Origin: Actinomycetes bacterium
GTDB taxonomy: Bacteria > Actinomycetota > Actinomycetes > Mycobacteriales > Mycobacteriaceae
DNA: 41,722 nt
Direction: 5' to 3'
NCBI GenBank assembly: GCA_023417985.1
Contig: JAEZDV010000041.1
Span: 1 to 41,722, forward strand
Positions 14,489-22,614 of this stretch are shown one piece after another. Each line of letters begins with the position of its first letter. The stretch's first letter is position 1. The position numbers and the translations under genes are program-made. Below the pieces are notes generated by a model, which was not told the origin of the DNA, ran no database searches, and worked only from the letters and a program-made list of their open reading frames with translations.

Positions 14489-15829
14489 GTGCAGCTCACC
14501 CCCGCGGACGCGCAGATGTACTGGCTCTCCGAACGGATGCCCAACGACCAGTTCCTGCTGTTCTGCTTCGCGACCGATGCAGACGTCGACGCGGTGCGCG
14601 AGTCGGTGCGCGGTCGCGTCCGGCGTATGGGGGAGTTGCTGTGCCGTGTCCGGGATGTGCCCGGGCACCTGGACTATCCGTATTGGGTCCCAAGAATTTT
14701 CGGGGACGAACTGGTCGTCGGGCATCGGCTGTCCGATCCGTCGTGGACCGGCTTGCAGCGCGAATTGGGGGCGCTGGTCGCGACGTCGCTCGACGCGCGG
14801 GAGAGCCCGTGGCGCCTGCACGTGTTCTCCGGGATACGCGACGCGCCGGGATGCGACGGCGCTGCGCTCGTCGTCGTGTGGCAGGTCTCTCATGCATTCG
14901 CCGACGGCCGTCGAGCAACGGAACTGGCCCGTGCTCTGTTCGGGGCCGGCGCACCGCCGATGTCGATGTCACCTCCGCCGGCGCCGTCCGAGCCGATGAT
15001 GCTGGCTCGCGCGTTCGCGGGATTTCCCGGGCGAATCGTCCGGACGTTCTCGTCAGGACGACGTGCGGCTGCCGCCGCGCGCGCACTCGACGCGGCCACC
15101 GCGGCCGGCGAGGTTCCACCACCCGGGACAGGACGGTCGCTCACCGGTATCGACACCGATCCGGGCACCGACCGCGCGGTCCGCATGGTGGTGTGCCCAG
15201 CCGCCCCCTTCCACAGCGGCGGACACACCGTCACCACTGTCGCGTTGACCGTGGTGTCCGTGGCGTTGCCCGGCTTCCTCGCGGCGCGTGGTGAGGACGT
15301 TCCGGACCAGCTCGGCGCCGAGGTCACAGTCGCTGTCCCGACTCGGGGTGCGGCCCGCAACAACTACCGGAACGTCGGCGTCGAATTGTTCGTCACCGAA
15401 CCGGACCTGCGTGTCCGGGCTGCCCGGATCGCCGCAGACCTTGCCGCGCGTCGGGCCCGGGTGAACCATCCGTTGCTGGGGCAACGCGATGCGGCCACCG
15501 AGTACGTTCCGGCGCCACTGGCGCGAGCCGGGATCGTCCGGTACCCCATGACCGGCCTTCCCGTCACCGTCACCGGAAACACCGTGGTATCGAGCGTCTT
15601 CCGCGGCTCCGCAGGCCTCGCGCTCGCCGGCGGACCGGTGATGTTCAGTGCGGGCTTCCCGGGTTTGTCCCCGGCCACGGCGCTGACCCATGGCGTATAC
15701 GGACTCGGGGAGACCGTGACCATCGGAGTTGCAGCCGGAATCCGGATGGTCCCGGATCTCGACGCGTACGAGGAGATGCTGCGCGAGGCCGTCGAGGAGG
15801 TCGGCGCGGCTCTCGCGTTCGACGACTGA
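14489..15829 (+). CDS. WS/DGAT-like O-acyltransferase
   Basis: A 446-residue protein of the wax ester synthase/diacylglycerol acyltransferase (condensation-like) superfamily. GTG 14489 gives VQLTPADAQMYWLSE, matching the LSPLDAMFL-type family start. The catalytic motif HHxxxDG appears as SHAFADG with His135 and Asp139, so the first His is replaced by Ser, a variant seen in divergent members. The RNNYRNVGVELF region corresponds to the conserved Asn-containing motif of the C-terminal domain. Such enzymes make triacylglycerol or wax esters, abundant in Rhodococcus, but weak motifs make the exact acceptor uncertain. The same frame stays open far upstream on the antisense of the peptidase gene; that part is not coding. 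Confidence 0.82.
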   Translation: MQLTPADAQMYWLSERMPNDQFLLFCFATDADVDAVRESVRGRVRRMGELLCRVRDVPGHLDYPYWVPRIFGDELVVGHRLSDPSWTGLQRELGALVATSLDARESPWRLHVFSGIRDAPGCDGAALVVVWQVSHAFADGRRATELARALFGAGAPPMSMSPPPAPSEPMMLARAFAGFPGRIVRTFSSGRRAAAAARALDAATAAGEVPPPGTGRSLTGIDTDPGTDRAVRMVVCPAAPFHSGGHTVTTVALTVVSVALPGFLAARGEDVPDQLGAEVTVAVPTRGAARNNYRNVGVELFVTEPDLRVRAARIAADLAARRARVNHPLLGQRDAATEYVPAPLARAGIVRYPMTGLPVTVTGNTVVSSVFRGSAGLALAGGPVMFSAGFPGLSPATALTHGVYGLGETVTIGVAAGIRMVPDLDAYEEMLREAVEEVGAALAFDD

Positions 15830-15919
15830 TCGCCGGGTGGAAATCCGGCGGTTGCCGCGGTTCCCCGCATGTACCGTGCGAAGGAGGACCGAATCGTCGG
15901 AAGCGGGGGACAGCAGGGC

Positions 15920-16759
15920 ATGGGCGTATACGCAGTCACGGGGTCAGCGTCGGGAATGGGCAAGGCGAGCGCGGAACGATTGCGCGCCGCTGGTCACACA
16001 GTGCTCGGAGTGGACATCAGGGACGCCGACGTGGTGGCAGACCTGTCCACGCCGCAGGGCAGGTCCGATGCCATCCGTGAGACGCTAGCCCTGGCCGGGG
16101 GAGCCCTCGACGGTGCGGTGCTCGCCGCGGGTCTCGGACCAACCCCCGGAAAAGAAGCGCTGATCGCACAGGTCAACGTGCGCGGCGTGATCGATCTGCT
16201 GGTGGGGTGGCGTCCCGCGCTCGCCGCGAGCGGGAACAGCAAGGTGGTGGTCTTCGGGTCCAATTCGACGACCACCACGCCGGGGGTGCCGAACTCCGCG
16301 GTGAAGGCGTTCCTCGCCGGCGACATGGCCAAGGGCGTCGCGCGGGCTACCCGGATCGCCAAGTCCGGCCCCCCGTTCACCTACGCGGCATCGAAGATCG
16401 CCGTGACCAGGTGGGCGCGACGTACCGCGGTGACACCGGAATGGGCCGGGTCCGGCATCCGGCTCAATGTCCTCGCACCGGGTGCAATCTCGACACCGCT
16501 GCTCGACGCGCAGTTGGAAAGCCCGTTGAAGAAGGCGGTCGAGAGTTTCCCTGTGCCGCTCGGCGGATTCGGCGATGCCGAGCAGATCGGGCAGTGGGTC
16601 GAGTTCATGGTGTCGCCGGCCGCCGACTTCCTGGCCGGCAGCGTCATCGTCGTCGACGGTGGTACCGAGGCGTACTTCCGGCCGGACGACTGGCCCGTTC
16701 GTGTGCCGTTCCGGTCGATACCCGGGTACCTGCGCAAGATGCGATCTTTCGGCCGCTGA
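15920..16759 (+). CDS. Short-chain dehydrogenase/reductase
   Basis: A 279-residue classical SDR. ATG 15920 starts right at the Rossmann fold (MGVYAVTGSASGMG); an ATG 51 bases upstream would add a basic, non-conserved leader. The cofactor motif is TGSASGMG (7-14), and Asp32 after the second strand favours NAD(H). Catalytic residues are Ser116 in SNST, Tyr155 and Lys159 in YAASK. The ending DGGTEAYFRPDDWP is usual for SDRs annotated as 3-alpha-hydroxysteroid-type dehydrogenases, but the substrate is not defined by sequence. It stands alone between the acyltransferase and the exporter operon. Confidence 0.93.
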   Translation: MGVYAVTGSASGMGKASAERLRAAGHTVLGVDIRDADVVADLSTPQGRSDAIRETLALAGGALDGAVLAAGLGPTPGKEALIAQVNVRGVIDLLVGWRPALAASGNSKVVVFGSNSTTTTPGVPNSAVKAFLAGDMAKGVARATRIAKSGPPFTYAASKIAVTRWARRTAVTPEWAGSGIRLNVLAPGAISTPLLDAQLESPLKKAVESFPVPLGGFGDAEQIGQWVEFMVSPAADFLAGSVIVVDGGTEAYFRPDDWPVRVPFRSIPGYLRKMRSFGR

Positions 16760-16856
16760 AGACTCCCCGTTCGTAGTGGGGCATCGTCCGATCGGTTGAT
16801 CGACCGGGGACGGTCGGGCGATGTGCCGGGGCGGTGCCGTCGGGCACGCTCGCTCC

Positions 16857-17759
16857 ATGCCCATTGTCGAAGTAAGAGGTCTGTACAAACGGTACGGCGA
16901 CCGGACCGCCGTCGACGGCGTGAGTTTCGATGTGCGGGAAGGGGAGATCTTCGGAATCCTCGGCTCGAACGGGGCAGGCAAGACCACGACGGCCGAATGC
17001 GTCTCCGGCCTCCGGAGACCTGACGAGGGCACCGTCCGCGTGGCCGGGCTCGACCCCGTCGCCGACCGGGGCGCCCTCACGGAGATGCTCGGCGCGCAAC
17101 TCCAGCAGAGCGAACTGCAACCGAAACTGACGGTGCGTGAGGCGCTCGATCTCTACGCGTCGTTCTATCCACGTCCGGCCGACGGGATGGCTCTCGCCGA
17201 GCGACTCGGCCTTGGACACACCTTGGACACCCGCTTCGCGAAGCTCTCGGGTGGTCAGCAACAGCGGTTGTTCATCGCGCTCGCCCTGATCGGGAATCCT
17301 CGCGTCGTGGTTCTCGACGAACTCACTACGGGTCTCGACCCGCGCGGACGCCGAGAGACGTGGGAGCTGATCGAGGAGATCCGCGCCTCCGGGGTGACGG
17401 TACTGCTGGTCACGCATTTCATGGAAGAGGCCCAGCGGCTGTGCGACCGGGTCGCAGTCTTCGACTCCGGCCGGATCAAAGCCCTGGGCACACCCGCCGA
17501 ACTCATCGACCGGACCTCCACCGCGGTCGTCGTCTCCTTCCGCCCGTCGGCTCCGCTCGACCCGGATGTGCTCACGACGCTACCCGGCGTGCTGACGGTG
17601 CGCCGCGACCACGAAAGGCTCGTCGTCGAAGGCAACGACGAGTCGGTCGCGGCCGTACTGGAACACCTCACCCGCGGGGGTATTTCGCCTGGGCGACTCC
17701 GCATCACCGAAGCCACCCTCGACGACGCTTTCCTCGACATCACCGCATCGGAGAACTGA
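16857..17759 (+). CDS. ABC-2 exporter, ATP-binding subunit
   Basis: A 300-residue DrrA-type ATPase that powers an exporter with the next gene. Walker A is GSNGAGKTT (36-44), the signature is LSGGQQQR (130-137), and Walker B VVVLDE (150-155) has the catalytic Glu155. ThrHis in LLVTHFMEEA is the H-loop. The C-terminal extension (about 230-300) is the usual regulatory tail of the DrrA/NatA group. ATG 16857 is used because the ATPase fold begins at once. It is followed after one base by the permease, then by a sensor kinase and response regulator, so four genes likely form one operon for drug, peptide or lipid export. Confidence 0.95.
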   Translation: MPIVEVRGLYKRYGDRTAVDGVSFDVREGEIFGILGSNGAGKTTTAECVSGLRRPDEGTVRVAGLDPVADRGALTEMLGAQLQQSELQPKLTVREALDLYASFYPRPADGMALAERLGLGHTLDTRFAKLSGGQQQRLFIALALIGNPRVVVLDELTTGLDPRGRRETWELIEEIRASGVTVLLVTHFMEEAQRLCDRVAVFDSGRIKALGTPAELIDRTSTAVVVSFRPSAPLDPDVLTTLPGVLTVRRDHERLVVEGNDESVAAVLEHLTRGGISPGRLRITEATLDDAFLDITASEN

Positions 17760-17760
17760 C

Positions 17761-18513
17761 ATGACCACCGTGACGAAGCCCGCTGCCGCGGTGGTGCGCA
17801 CCGAAGCCCGCCTGTTCACGCGCGAGCCCGGAGCACTGTTCTGGATCCTCCTGTTCCCCGTTGTGCTGCTGCTGATCCTCGGTCTCGTCCCCCCGTTCCG
17901 GGAAGCCGATCCGGCTCTCGGCGGACGCCGCGTGATCGACCTGTACGTCCCGATCATGGTGTTGCTGTCGATGATCGTCGCGGGCGTCCAGACGATGCCG
18001 GCTGTTCTGTCGTCGTACCGCGAACGTGGAATCCTGCGCCGGTTGTCGGTGACCCCGGCTCGGCCGGTGACAATTCTGCTGGCGCAGATCGTGATACACG
18101 CGGCGGCAGTCGCCGTGTCGGTCGTGCTCGCGCTGGTCGTCGGACGCGTCGTATTCGGGGTGGCTTTCCCGGAGCAACCGTGGGGTTATGCGCTGGCAGT
18201 GCTGCTCACGCTCGCCGCGGCACTGAGTATGGGTGCCGCAATTGCAGCCGTCTCGCCGTCCACACGAATCGCGCAGACGATCGGCACCATCGTCTTCTTT
18301 CCGATGATGTTCTGCGCCGGAGTGTGGCTCCCCGTCCAGACGATGCCCGATCTGTTGCAGCGGATCGTCGAGGTGACGCCCTTCGGTGCGGCATCGGAGA
18401 TCCTCGACCAGGCTGCCCGGGGGGAGTGGCCGAGTGCCGGAGGAATGGCGGTGGTGGCGTTGTGGGCGGTGGCGCTCACCGCCGTCGCCGTCCGCTGGTT
18501 CCGGTGGGAGTGA
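17761..18513 (+). CDS. ABC-2 exporter, permease subunit
   Basis: A 250-residue integral membrane protein of the ABC-2 type with six predicted helices: around residues 27-45, 62-80, 105-128, 140-162, 168-190 and 228-245. The ILRRLSVTPARPVTILLAQ stretch and GVWLPVQTMPDLLQRI-type extracellular loop before the last helix are typical for DrrB-like permeases. ATG 17761 starts one base after the ATPase stop (TGACATG), so translation is coupled. Its substrate is unknown; the linked two-component system suggests export of an envelope-active compound. Confidence 0.93.
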   Translation: MTTVTKPAAAVVRTEARLFTREPGALFWILLFPVVLLLILGLVPPFREADPALGGRRVIDLYVPIMVLLSMIVAGVQTMPAVLSSYRERGILRRLSVTPARPVTILLAQIVIHAAAVAVSVVLALVVGRVVFGVAFPEQPWGYALAVLLTLAAALSMGAAIAAVSPSTRIAQTIGTIVFFPMMFCAGVWLPVQTMPDLLQRIVEVTPFGAASEILDQAARGEWPSAGGMAVVALWAVALTAVAVRWFRWE

Positions 18514-18578
18514 CACGTGCGATGTGTGCGCGGCGCCGAACCCCGCGATTTCCGTTGGCATCTGCGGGGACAGCCGTC

Positions 18579-19826
18579 ATGCTTGAACCCGTGACGACCG
18601 CGCACCCGTCCGACGAGCCGTGGGATCGCTTCTACACGTGGGGGCCACTGGCGCTGCTGTTCGTCGCCGGGGTCGTCTCCGCTGCCGCGGCGACGCTGGT
18701 GATGTCTCCCGCCGAGTACCTCCCGGCATCGGCGGTGGTGGTCGCGGCGGTGTGCTGGGAAGGCTGGCGGTTGCGGTACGGAGGTGCCGCCGGCCCCAGG
18801 GGGCGATCGGTCTACTTCGTGGTTCGGACAGCGGTGGCCTTCGTTCTGACCTGGTTCAACCCGTTCTTCGCGATCTACGCGAGCATGGGGTATTTCGACC
18901 CGCATCGACTGCTGTCCGAGCGGTGGGCACACGCCGGAATCCTTGCGACGGCGGTCACCCTGGCGGGCTCCCAGTCCGGCGGCCTCCCTCCGCAGAGTCC
19001 GATGATGTGGATCGGCTTCGGTGCGCTGTTCGCGATCAACGCTTCGATCGCGACGGTGATGCTGCGGATCGGCGAACGCGAGCAAGTGCGAACGGACGAG
19101 CGGATCGAGTCGATCGCTGAACTGGAGAGGACGAATCAGCGACTGGCCCGGGCTCTTTCGGAAAACAAGGCTCTGCACGAGCAACTCGTGCTCCGCGCGC
19201 GGGAAGCCGGCATCGACGACGAGCGCCGGCGCCTCGCGGCGGAGATTCACGACACGCTCGCGCAGGATCTCACCGGCATCGTCACTCAGCTCCAGGCTTC
19301 GCAGGATGCCGCCGATCCCGTTGTCGCGAGGCGCCATGTGGAGCGGGCGCAGGCGCTCGCCCGGCGCAGTCTGGGTGAGGCTCGTCGCTCCGTGCAGAAC
19401 CTCGCGCCGCAGGCGCTCGAACAGTCGTCTCTCGACGAGGTTCTGGCGAGGACTGTTGCGACGTGGGAAGTGGAGTCCGGGGTCCGGGCCGATTTCGCCG
19501 TCACCGGCGAGGTCGTGCCGTTGCACGACGAGGTCGGCGCGACGTTGCTCCGGATCACCCAGGAGGCGCTGACCAACGTGGGCAACCATGCCGGTGCGAA
19601 CCGTGTCGGTGTGACAGTGTCCTACATGGACGACGAGGTGAGCGTGGACGTGCGGGACGACGGGTGCGGTTTCGATGGGGCAGCCGATGCCGCAGGGTTC
19701 GGATTGCGCGGCATGCAGTCCCGGGCGGCACGGATGGGCGGTGCCGTGAGTATCGAGAGCGAACCGGGTCTCGGGACCGCGGTGTCGGTGCGGGTGCCCC
19801 TCGTGCGGGAGGAAGTGGCGTCGTGA
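18579..19826 (+). CDS. NarL-type sensor histidine kinase
   Basis: A 415-residue membrane histidine kinase. Residues 20-165 hold about four transmembrane helices with short loops and no large external sensor domain, the intramembrane-sensing type. Residues 170-210 form a coiled-coil linker. The dimerisation/phosphoacceptor domain is HisKA_3 with His224 in AAEIHDTLAQD. The ATPase N-box is QEALTNVGNHA (328-338), the G1 box is DDGCGF and the G2 box is GFGLRGM. ATG 18579 has GGGGAC upstream; GTG 18591 is an alternative. Its end overlaps the response regulator start (GTGA). Linkage to the ABC-2 exporter suggests it senses the exported compound or membrane damage, as in LiaS/DesK relatives. Confidence 0.93.
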   Translation: MLEPVTTAHPSDEPWDRFYTWGPLALLFVAGVVSAAAATLVMSPAEYLPASAVVVAAVCWEGWRLRYGGAAGPRGRSVYFVVRTAVAFVLTWFNPFFAIYASMGYFDPHRLLSERWAHAGILATAVTLAGSQSGGLPPQSPMMWIGFGALFAINASIATVMLRIGEREQVRTDERIESIAELERTNQRLARALSENKALHEQLVLRAREAGIDDERRRLAAEIHDTLAQDLTGIVTQLQASQDAADPVVARRHVERAQALARRSLGEARRSVQNLAPQALEQSSLDEVLARTVATWEVESGVRADFAVTGEVVPLHDEVGATLLRITQEALTNVGNHAGANRVGVTVSYMDDEVSVDVRDDGCGFDGAADAAGFGLRGMQSRAARMGGAVSIESEPGLGTAVSVRVPLVREEVAS

Positions 19827-20464
19827 GTACCGGGTCGGTCACCGTGCTGATCGTCGACGACCATCCGGTGGTCCGAGACGGATTGCGCGGGATGTTCGCC
19901 GCGTCGCCGGAATTCGCGGTGGTGGGGGAGGCCTCGTCCGGGCCCGAGGCGGTGGTGGCGGCCGTCGGACTGGATCCGGACGTGGTGCTTATGGACCTGA
20001 GAATGCCGCGGGGCGGAGGTGTTGCGGCGATCATCGAACTCGCCGAGCGACGCGTCCGAAGTCGCGTTCTCGTGCTCACGACCTACGACACCGATTCCGA
20101 CGTCTTCCCCGCGCTCGAAGCCGGCGCGACCGGGTACCTGCTCAAGGACACGCCACGAGACGAGTTGTTCGCGGCGGTGCGCGCCGTCGCCGAGGGACGC
20201 ACTGTCCTTCCACCGGCCGTCGCCTCCCGTCTGCTGTCGCGTCTGCGAGGTCCGGGGGCGGGAAGTCCGCGGACGTTGAGCACCCGCGAGCAGGAGGTCC
20301 TCGGGCTCGTCGCGAAGGGGACCTCGAACCGGGTCATCGCACAGAAACTGTTCATCAGCGAGGCGACGGTCAAGACCCATCTGACCCACATCTTCGGGAA
20401 ACTCGAGGTGACCGATCGTGCTGCTGCGGTGGCTGCGGGTTACGACCGCGGCATCCTCGGCTGA
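19823..20464 (+). CDS. NarL/LuxR-type response regulator
   Basis: A 213-residue DNA-binding response regulator. The receiver domain carries acidic Asp12-Asp13, the phosphoacceptor Asp58 in LMDLRMP, the Thr of LTTYD and Lys of LLKDTP. The C-terminal LuxR helix-turn-helix is LSTREQEVLGLVAKG through SEATVKTHLTHIFGKL. The GTG start at 19823 overlaps the kinase stop by three bases and has GGAGGA nine bases upstream; the same frame remains open far into the kinase gene but that is not coding. It is the cognate partner of the preceding kinase, and likely targets include its own operon. Confidence 0.94.
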   Translation: MSTGSVTVLIVDDHPVVRDGLRGMFAASPEFAVVGEASSGPEAVVAAVGLDPDVVLMDLRMPRGGGVAAIIELAERRVRSRVLVLTTYDTDSDVFPALEAGATGYLLKDTPRDELFAAVRAVAEGRTVLPPAVASRLLSRLRGPGAGSPRTLSTREQEVLGLVAKGTSNRVIAQKLFISEATVKTHLTHIFGKLEVTDRAAAVAAGYDRGILG

Positions 20465-20512
20465 CCGGTTCCCTGTCCACTTTCGCAGCCGTGCCGACGA
20501 GGGAATCGGACC

Positions 20513-20526
20513 TTACCCGCGGGTAA
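20513..20526. promoter_or_regulatory. Perfect 14-bp palindrome upstream of lpd
   Basis: TTACCCGCGGGTAA, about 45 bp before the lpd start. A GTAACCGG motif that overlaps its right end recurs at 20547-20554, 24 bp on. The position suits an activator or repressor site for a dimeric protein; no known factor is assigned. Confidence 0.55.
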
Positions 20527-20569
20527 CCGGACCATCGGCGGACACCGTAACCGGGCAGGACTACCCTCT

Positions 20570-21979
20570 ATGACCGTGACCTCACACTATGACGTCGTTG
20601 TCCTCGGAGCCGGTCCCGGTGGGTACGTCGCTGCTATCCGCGCGGCACAGCTGGGATTGAGCACTGCCATCATCGAGCAGAAGTACTGGGGTGGTGTCTG
20701 CCTGAACGTAGGCTGCATTCCCTCCAAGGCACTTCTCCGAAATGCCGAGTTGGCGCATCTCTTCAACAAAGAGGCCAAGACCTTCGGTATCTCGGGAGAC
20801 GTGTCCTTCGACTTCGGTGCCGCCCACGACCGCAGCCGCAAGGTGGCCGACGGTCGCGTGAAGGGCGTGCACTTCCTCATGAAGAAGAACAAGATCACCG
20901 AGTACGACGGGCTGGGGTCGTTCGTCGACGCCAAGACCATCGAGGTTGCGCTCAGCAAGGGCGGAACCGAGCAGGTGACCTTCGACAACGTCATCATCGC
21001 GACCGGTTCGGTCACGAAGCTGCTGCCGGGGACGGAGCTCAGCGAGAACGTCGTCACCTACGAGGAACAGATCCTCACCCGCGACCTCCCGGACTCGATC
21101 GTCATCGTCGGCGCCGGCGCCATCGGCATGGAGTTCGGGTACGTCCTGAAGAACTACGGTGTCGACGTCACGATCGTCGAGTTCCTCGACCGCGCGCTCC
21201 CCAACGAGGACGCCGACGTCTCCAAGGAGATCGCGAAGGCGTACAAGAAGCTCGGCATCACGATCAAGACCGGCGCAGCCGTCCAGAAGATCACCGACAA
21301 CGGCTCGAACGTCACCGTCGAGATCAAGGACAACAAGTCCGGCAACGTCGAGACCATGACCGTCGACAAGGTCATGCAGTCGGTGGGCTTCGCGCCGCGC
21401 GTCGAGGGTTACGGACTCGAGAAGACCGGTGTCGAGCTGACCGATCGCGGTGCGATCGCGATCGACGAGCGGATGCGCACCAATGTGGACGGCATCTACG
21501 CGATCGGTGACGTCACCGCGAAGCTGCAGCTCGCGCACGTCGCAGAAGCACAGGGCGTCGTGGCGGCCGAGACCATCGGCGGCGCCGAGACCCTCGAACT
21601 CGGCGACTATCGCATGATGCCGCGCGCAACGTTCTGCCAGCCGCAGGTCGCATCCTTCGGCTTGACCGAGCAGCAGGCGAAGGACGAGGGGTACGACATC
21701 AAGGTCGCGACCTTCCCGTTCACCGCGAACGGCAAAGCCCACGGTCTGGGCGACCCGACCGGCTTCGTCAAGCTCATCGCCGACAAGACTCATGGCGAGC
21801 TCCTCGGCGGTCACCTCATCGGCCCCGACGTCTCCGAGCTGCTCCCCGAGCTGACCCTCGCTCAGAAGTGGGATCTGACGGTCAACGAGCTCGCGCGCAA
21901 CGTCCACACCCATCCGACACTCAGCGAAGCGCTGCAGGAGGCCATCCACGGTCTCGCAGGCCACATGATCAACTTCTGA
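20570..21979 (+). CDS. lpd: Dihydrolipoamide dehydrogenase (E3)
   Basis: A 469-residue flavoprotein disulfide reductase, the E3 subunit that reoxidises lipoamide in pyruvate and 2-oxoglutarate dehydrogenase complexes and, in mycobacteria, in peroxidase and branched-chain systems. FAD binding is at GAGPGGYVAA (13-22), the redox disulfide is Cys44-Cys49 in CLNVGCIPSK, NAD binding is at GAGAIGMEFG, and the base pair His448-Glu453 lies in HTHPTLSE. It closely resembles LpdC (Rv0462), and its order before ramB and aceA agrees. ATG 20570 is annotated; GTG 20576 gives MTSHYDVV, which aligns better with homologues, and TACCCT at 20562-20567 could then make a leaderless transcript. Confidence 0.97.
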   Translation: MTVTSHYDVVVLGAGPGGYVAAIRAAQLGLSTAIIEQKYWGGVCLNVGCIPSKALLRNAELAHLFNKEAKTFGISGDVSFDFGAAHDRSRKVADGRVKGVHFLMKKNKITEYDGLGSFVDAKTIEVALSKGGTEQVTFDNVIIATGSVTKLLPGTELSENVVTYEEQILTRDLPDSIVIVGAGAIGMEFGYVLKNYGVDVTIVEFLDRALPNEDADVSKEIAKAYKKLGITIKTGAAVQKITDNGSNVTVEIKDNKSGNVETMTVDKVMQSVGFAPRVEGYGLEKTGVELTDRGAIAIDERMRTNVDGIYAIGDVTAKLQLAHVAEAQGVVAAETIGGAETLELGDYRMMPRATFCQPQVASFGLTEQQAKDEGYDIKVATFPFTANGKAHGLGDPTGFVKLIADKTHGELLGGHLIGPDVSELLPELTLAQKWDLTVNELARNVHTHPTLSEALQEAIHGLAGHMINF

Positions 21980-22027
21980 CATTACGAAACCTTCCGTGCG
22001 GGCGGACCCCCGTTCGGATGTACCGGC

Positions 22028-22063
22028 TCAGCCCGGGGCGACTCGACCGTCGTCCCGGGCTGA
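22028..22063 (+). terminator. Terminator after lpd
   Basis: Outer stem TCAGCCCGGG (22028-22037) with CCCGGGCTGA (22054-22063), 10 bp perfect, and a short inner CGAC/GTCG pairing. It starts 49 bp after the lpd stop. The remaining 150 bp to the cupin gene hold nothing recognisable. Confidence 0.65.
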
Positions 22064-22217
22064 CGTCGTTCCGGACCCGGTGGAGGAGAGACCTGCCCGG
22101 AACCCCGACGTCCGCCGGCATCGCTGCGACACTTCGGAAGCACGAGCCGAGATGGTCGATCGACGATGTCGGGAGAACGGACGTCGCACGACGCCCCCCA
22201 CGGAGAAAGAGGGCAGC

Positions 22218-22553
22218 ATGACGAAAAGGGACGGTACCGGCGGCGAACTCACCGTCATCGAGGGCGTCGCGACTCTCAACGCGCAGAGTGGGGATACTCC
22301 GAGAATCGAGAAACTGGCCGCCGGAACGGGCGCGACGGTGATCCGTATCAGCTTCACTGCGGGGCAGACGATGGCGGACCATCAGGCGATGTTCCCGATT
22401 CTGGTGCAGACCGTGGTCGGCGACGTCTCGTTCTCGACCGACGAGCGAACCGTCTCCCTGATCCCCGGCACCGTCGTGCACCTCGACGCGGGGATCGTGC
22501 ATCGTCTCGTGGCCGAGATGGACTCGGTGGTGATGTTGACGATCCTGAGGTGA
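22218..22553 (+). CDS. Small cupin-domain protein
   Basis: A 111-residue protein with a single cupin barrel. ATG 22218 follows GAGAAAGAGGG. The frame is open 74 codons further upstream but that stretch crosses the lpd terminator and is Arg-rich, so it is not coding. Cupin motif 1 is degenerate (TMADHQAMFPILVQTVVGDVSF) and motif 2 is PGTVVHLDAGIVHRL, giving three His that could bind a metal. Such minimal cupins often bind small ligands or stabilise regulators; there is no sign of a specific reaction. It precedes the ferredoxin reductase gene by about 60 bp. Confidence 0.85.
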   Translation: MTKRDGTGGELTVIEGVATLNAQSGDTPRIEKLAAGTGATVIRISFTAGQTMADHQAMFPILVQTVVGDVSFSTDERTVSLIPGTVVHLDAGIVHRLVAEMDSVVMLTILR

Positions 22554-22614
22554 CGACGCGACGGAGCCGTCCGGTTCGTCGCTTACCGGCGATGCTGCGC
22601 GTTAAGGTTGCGAA

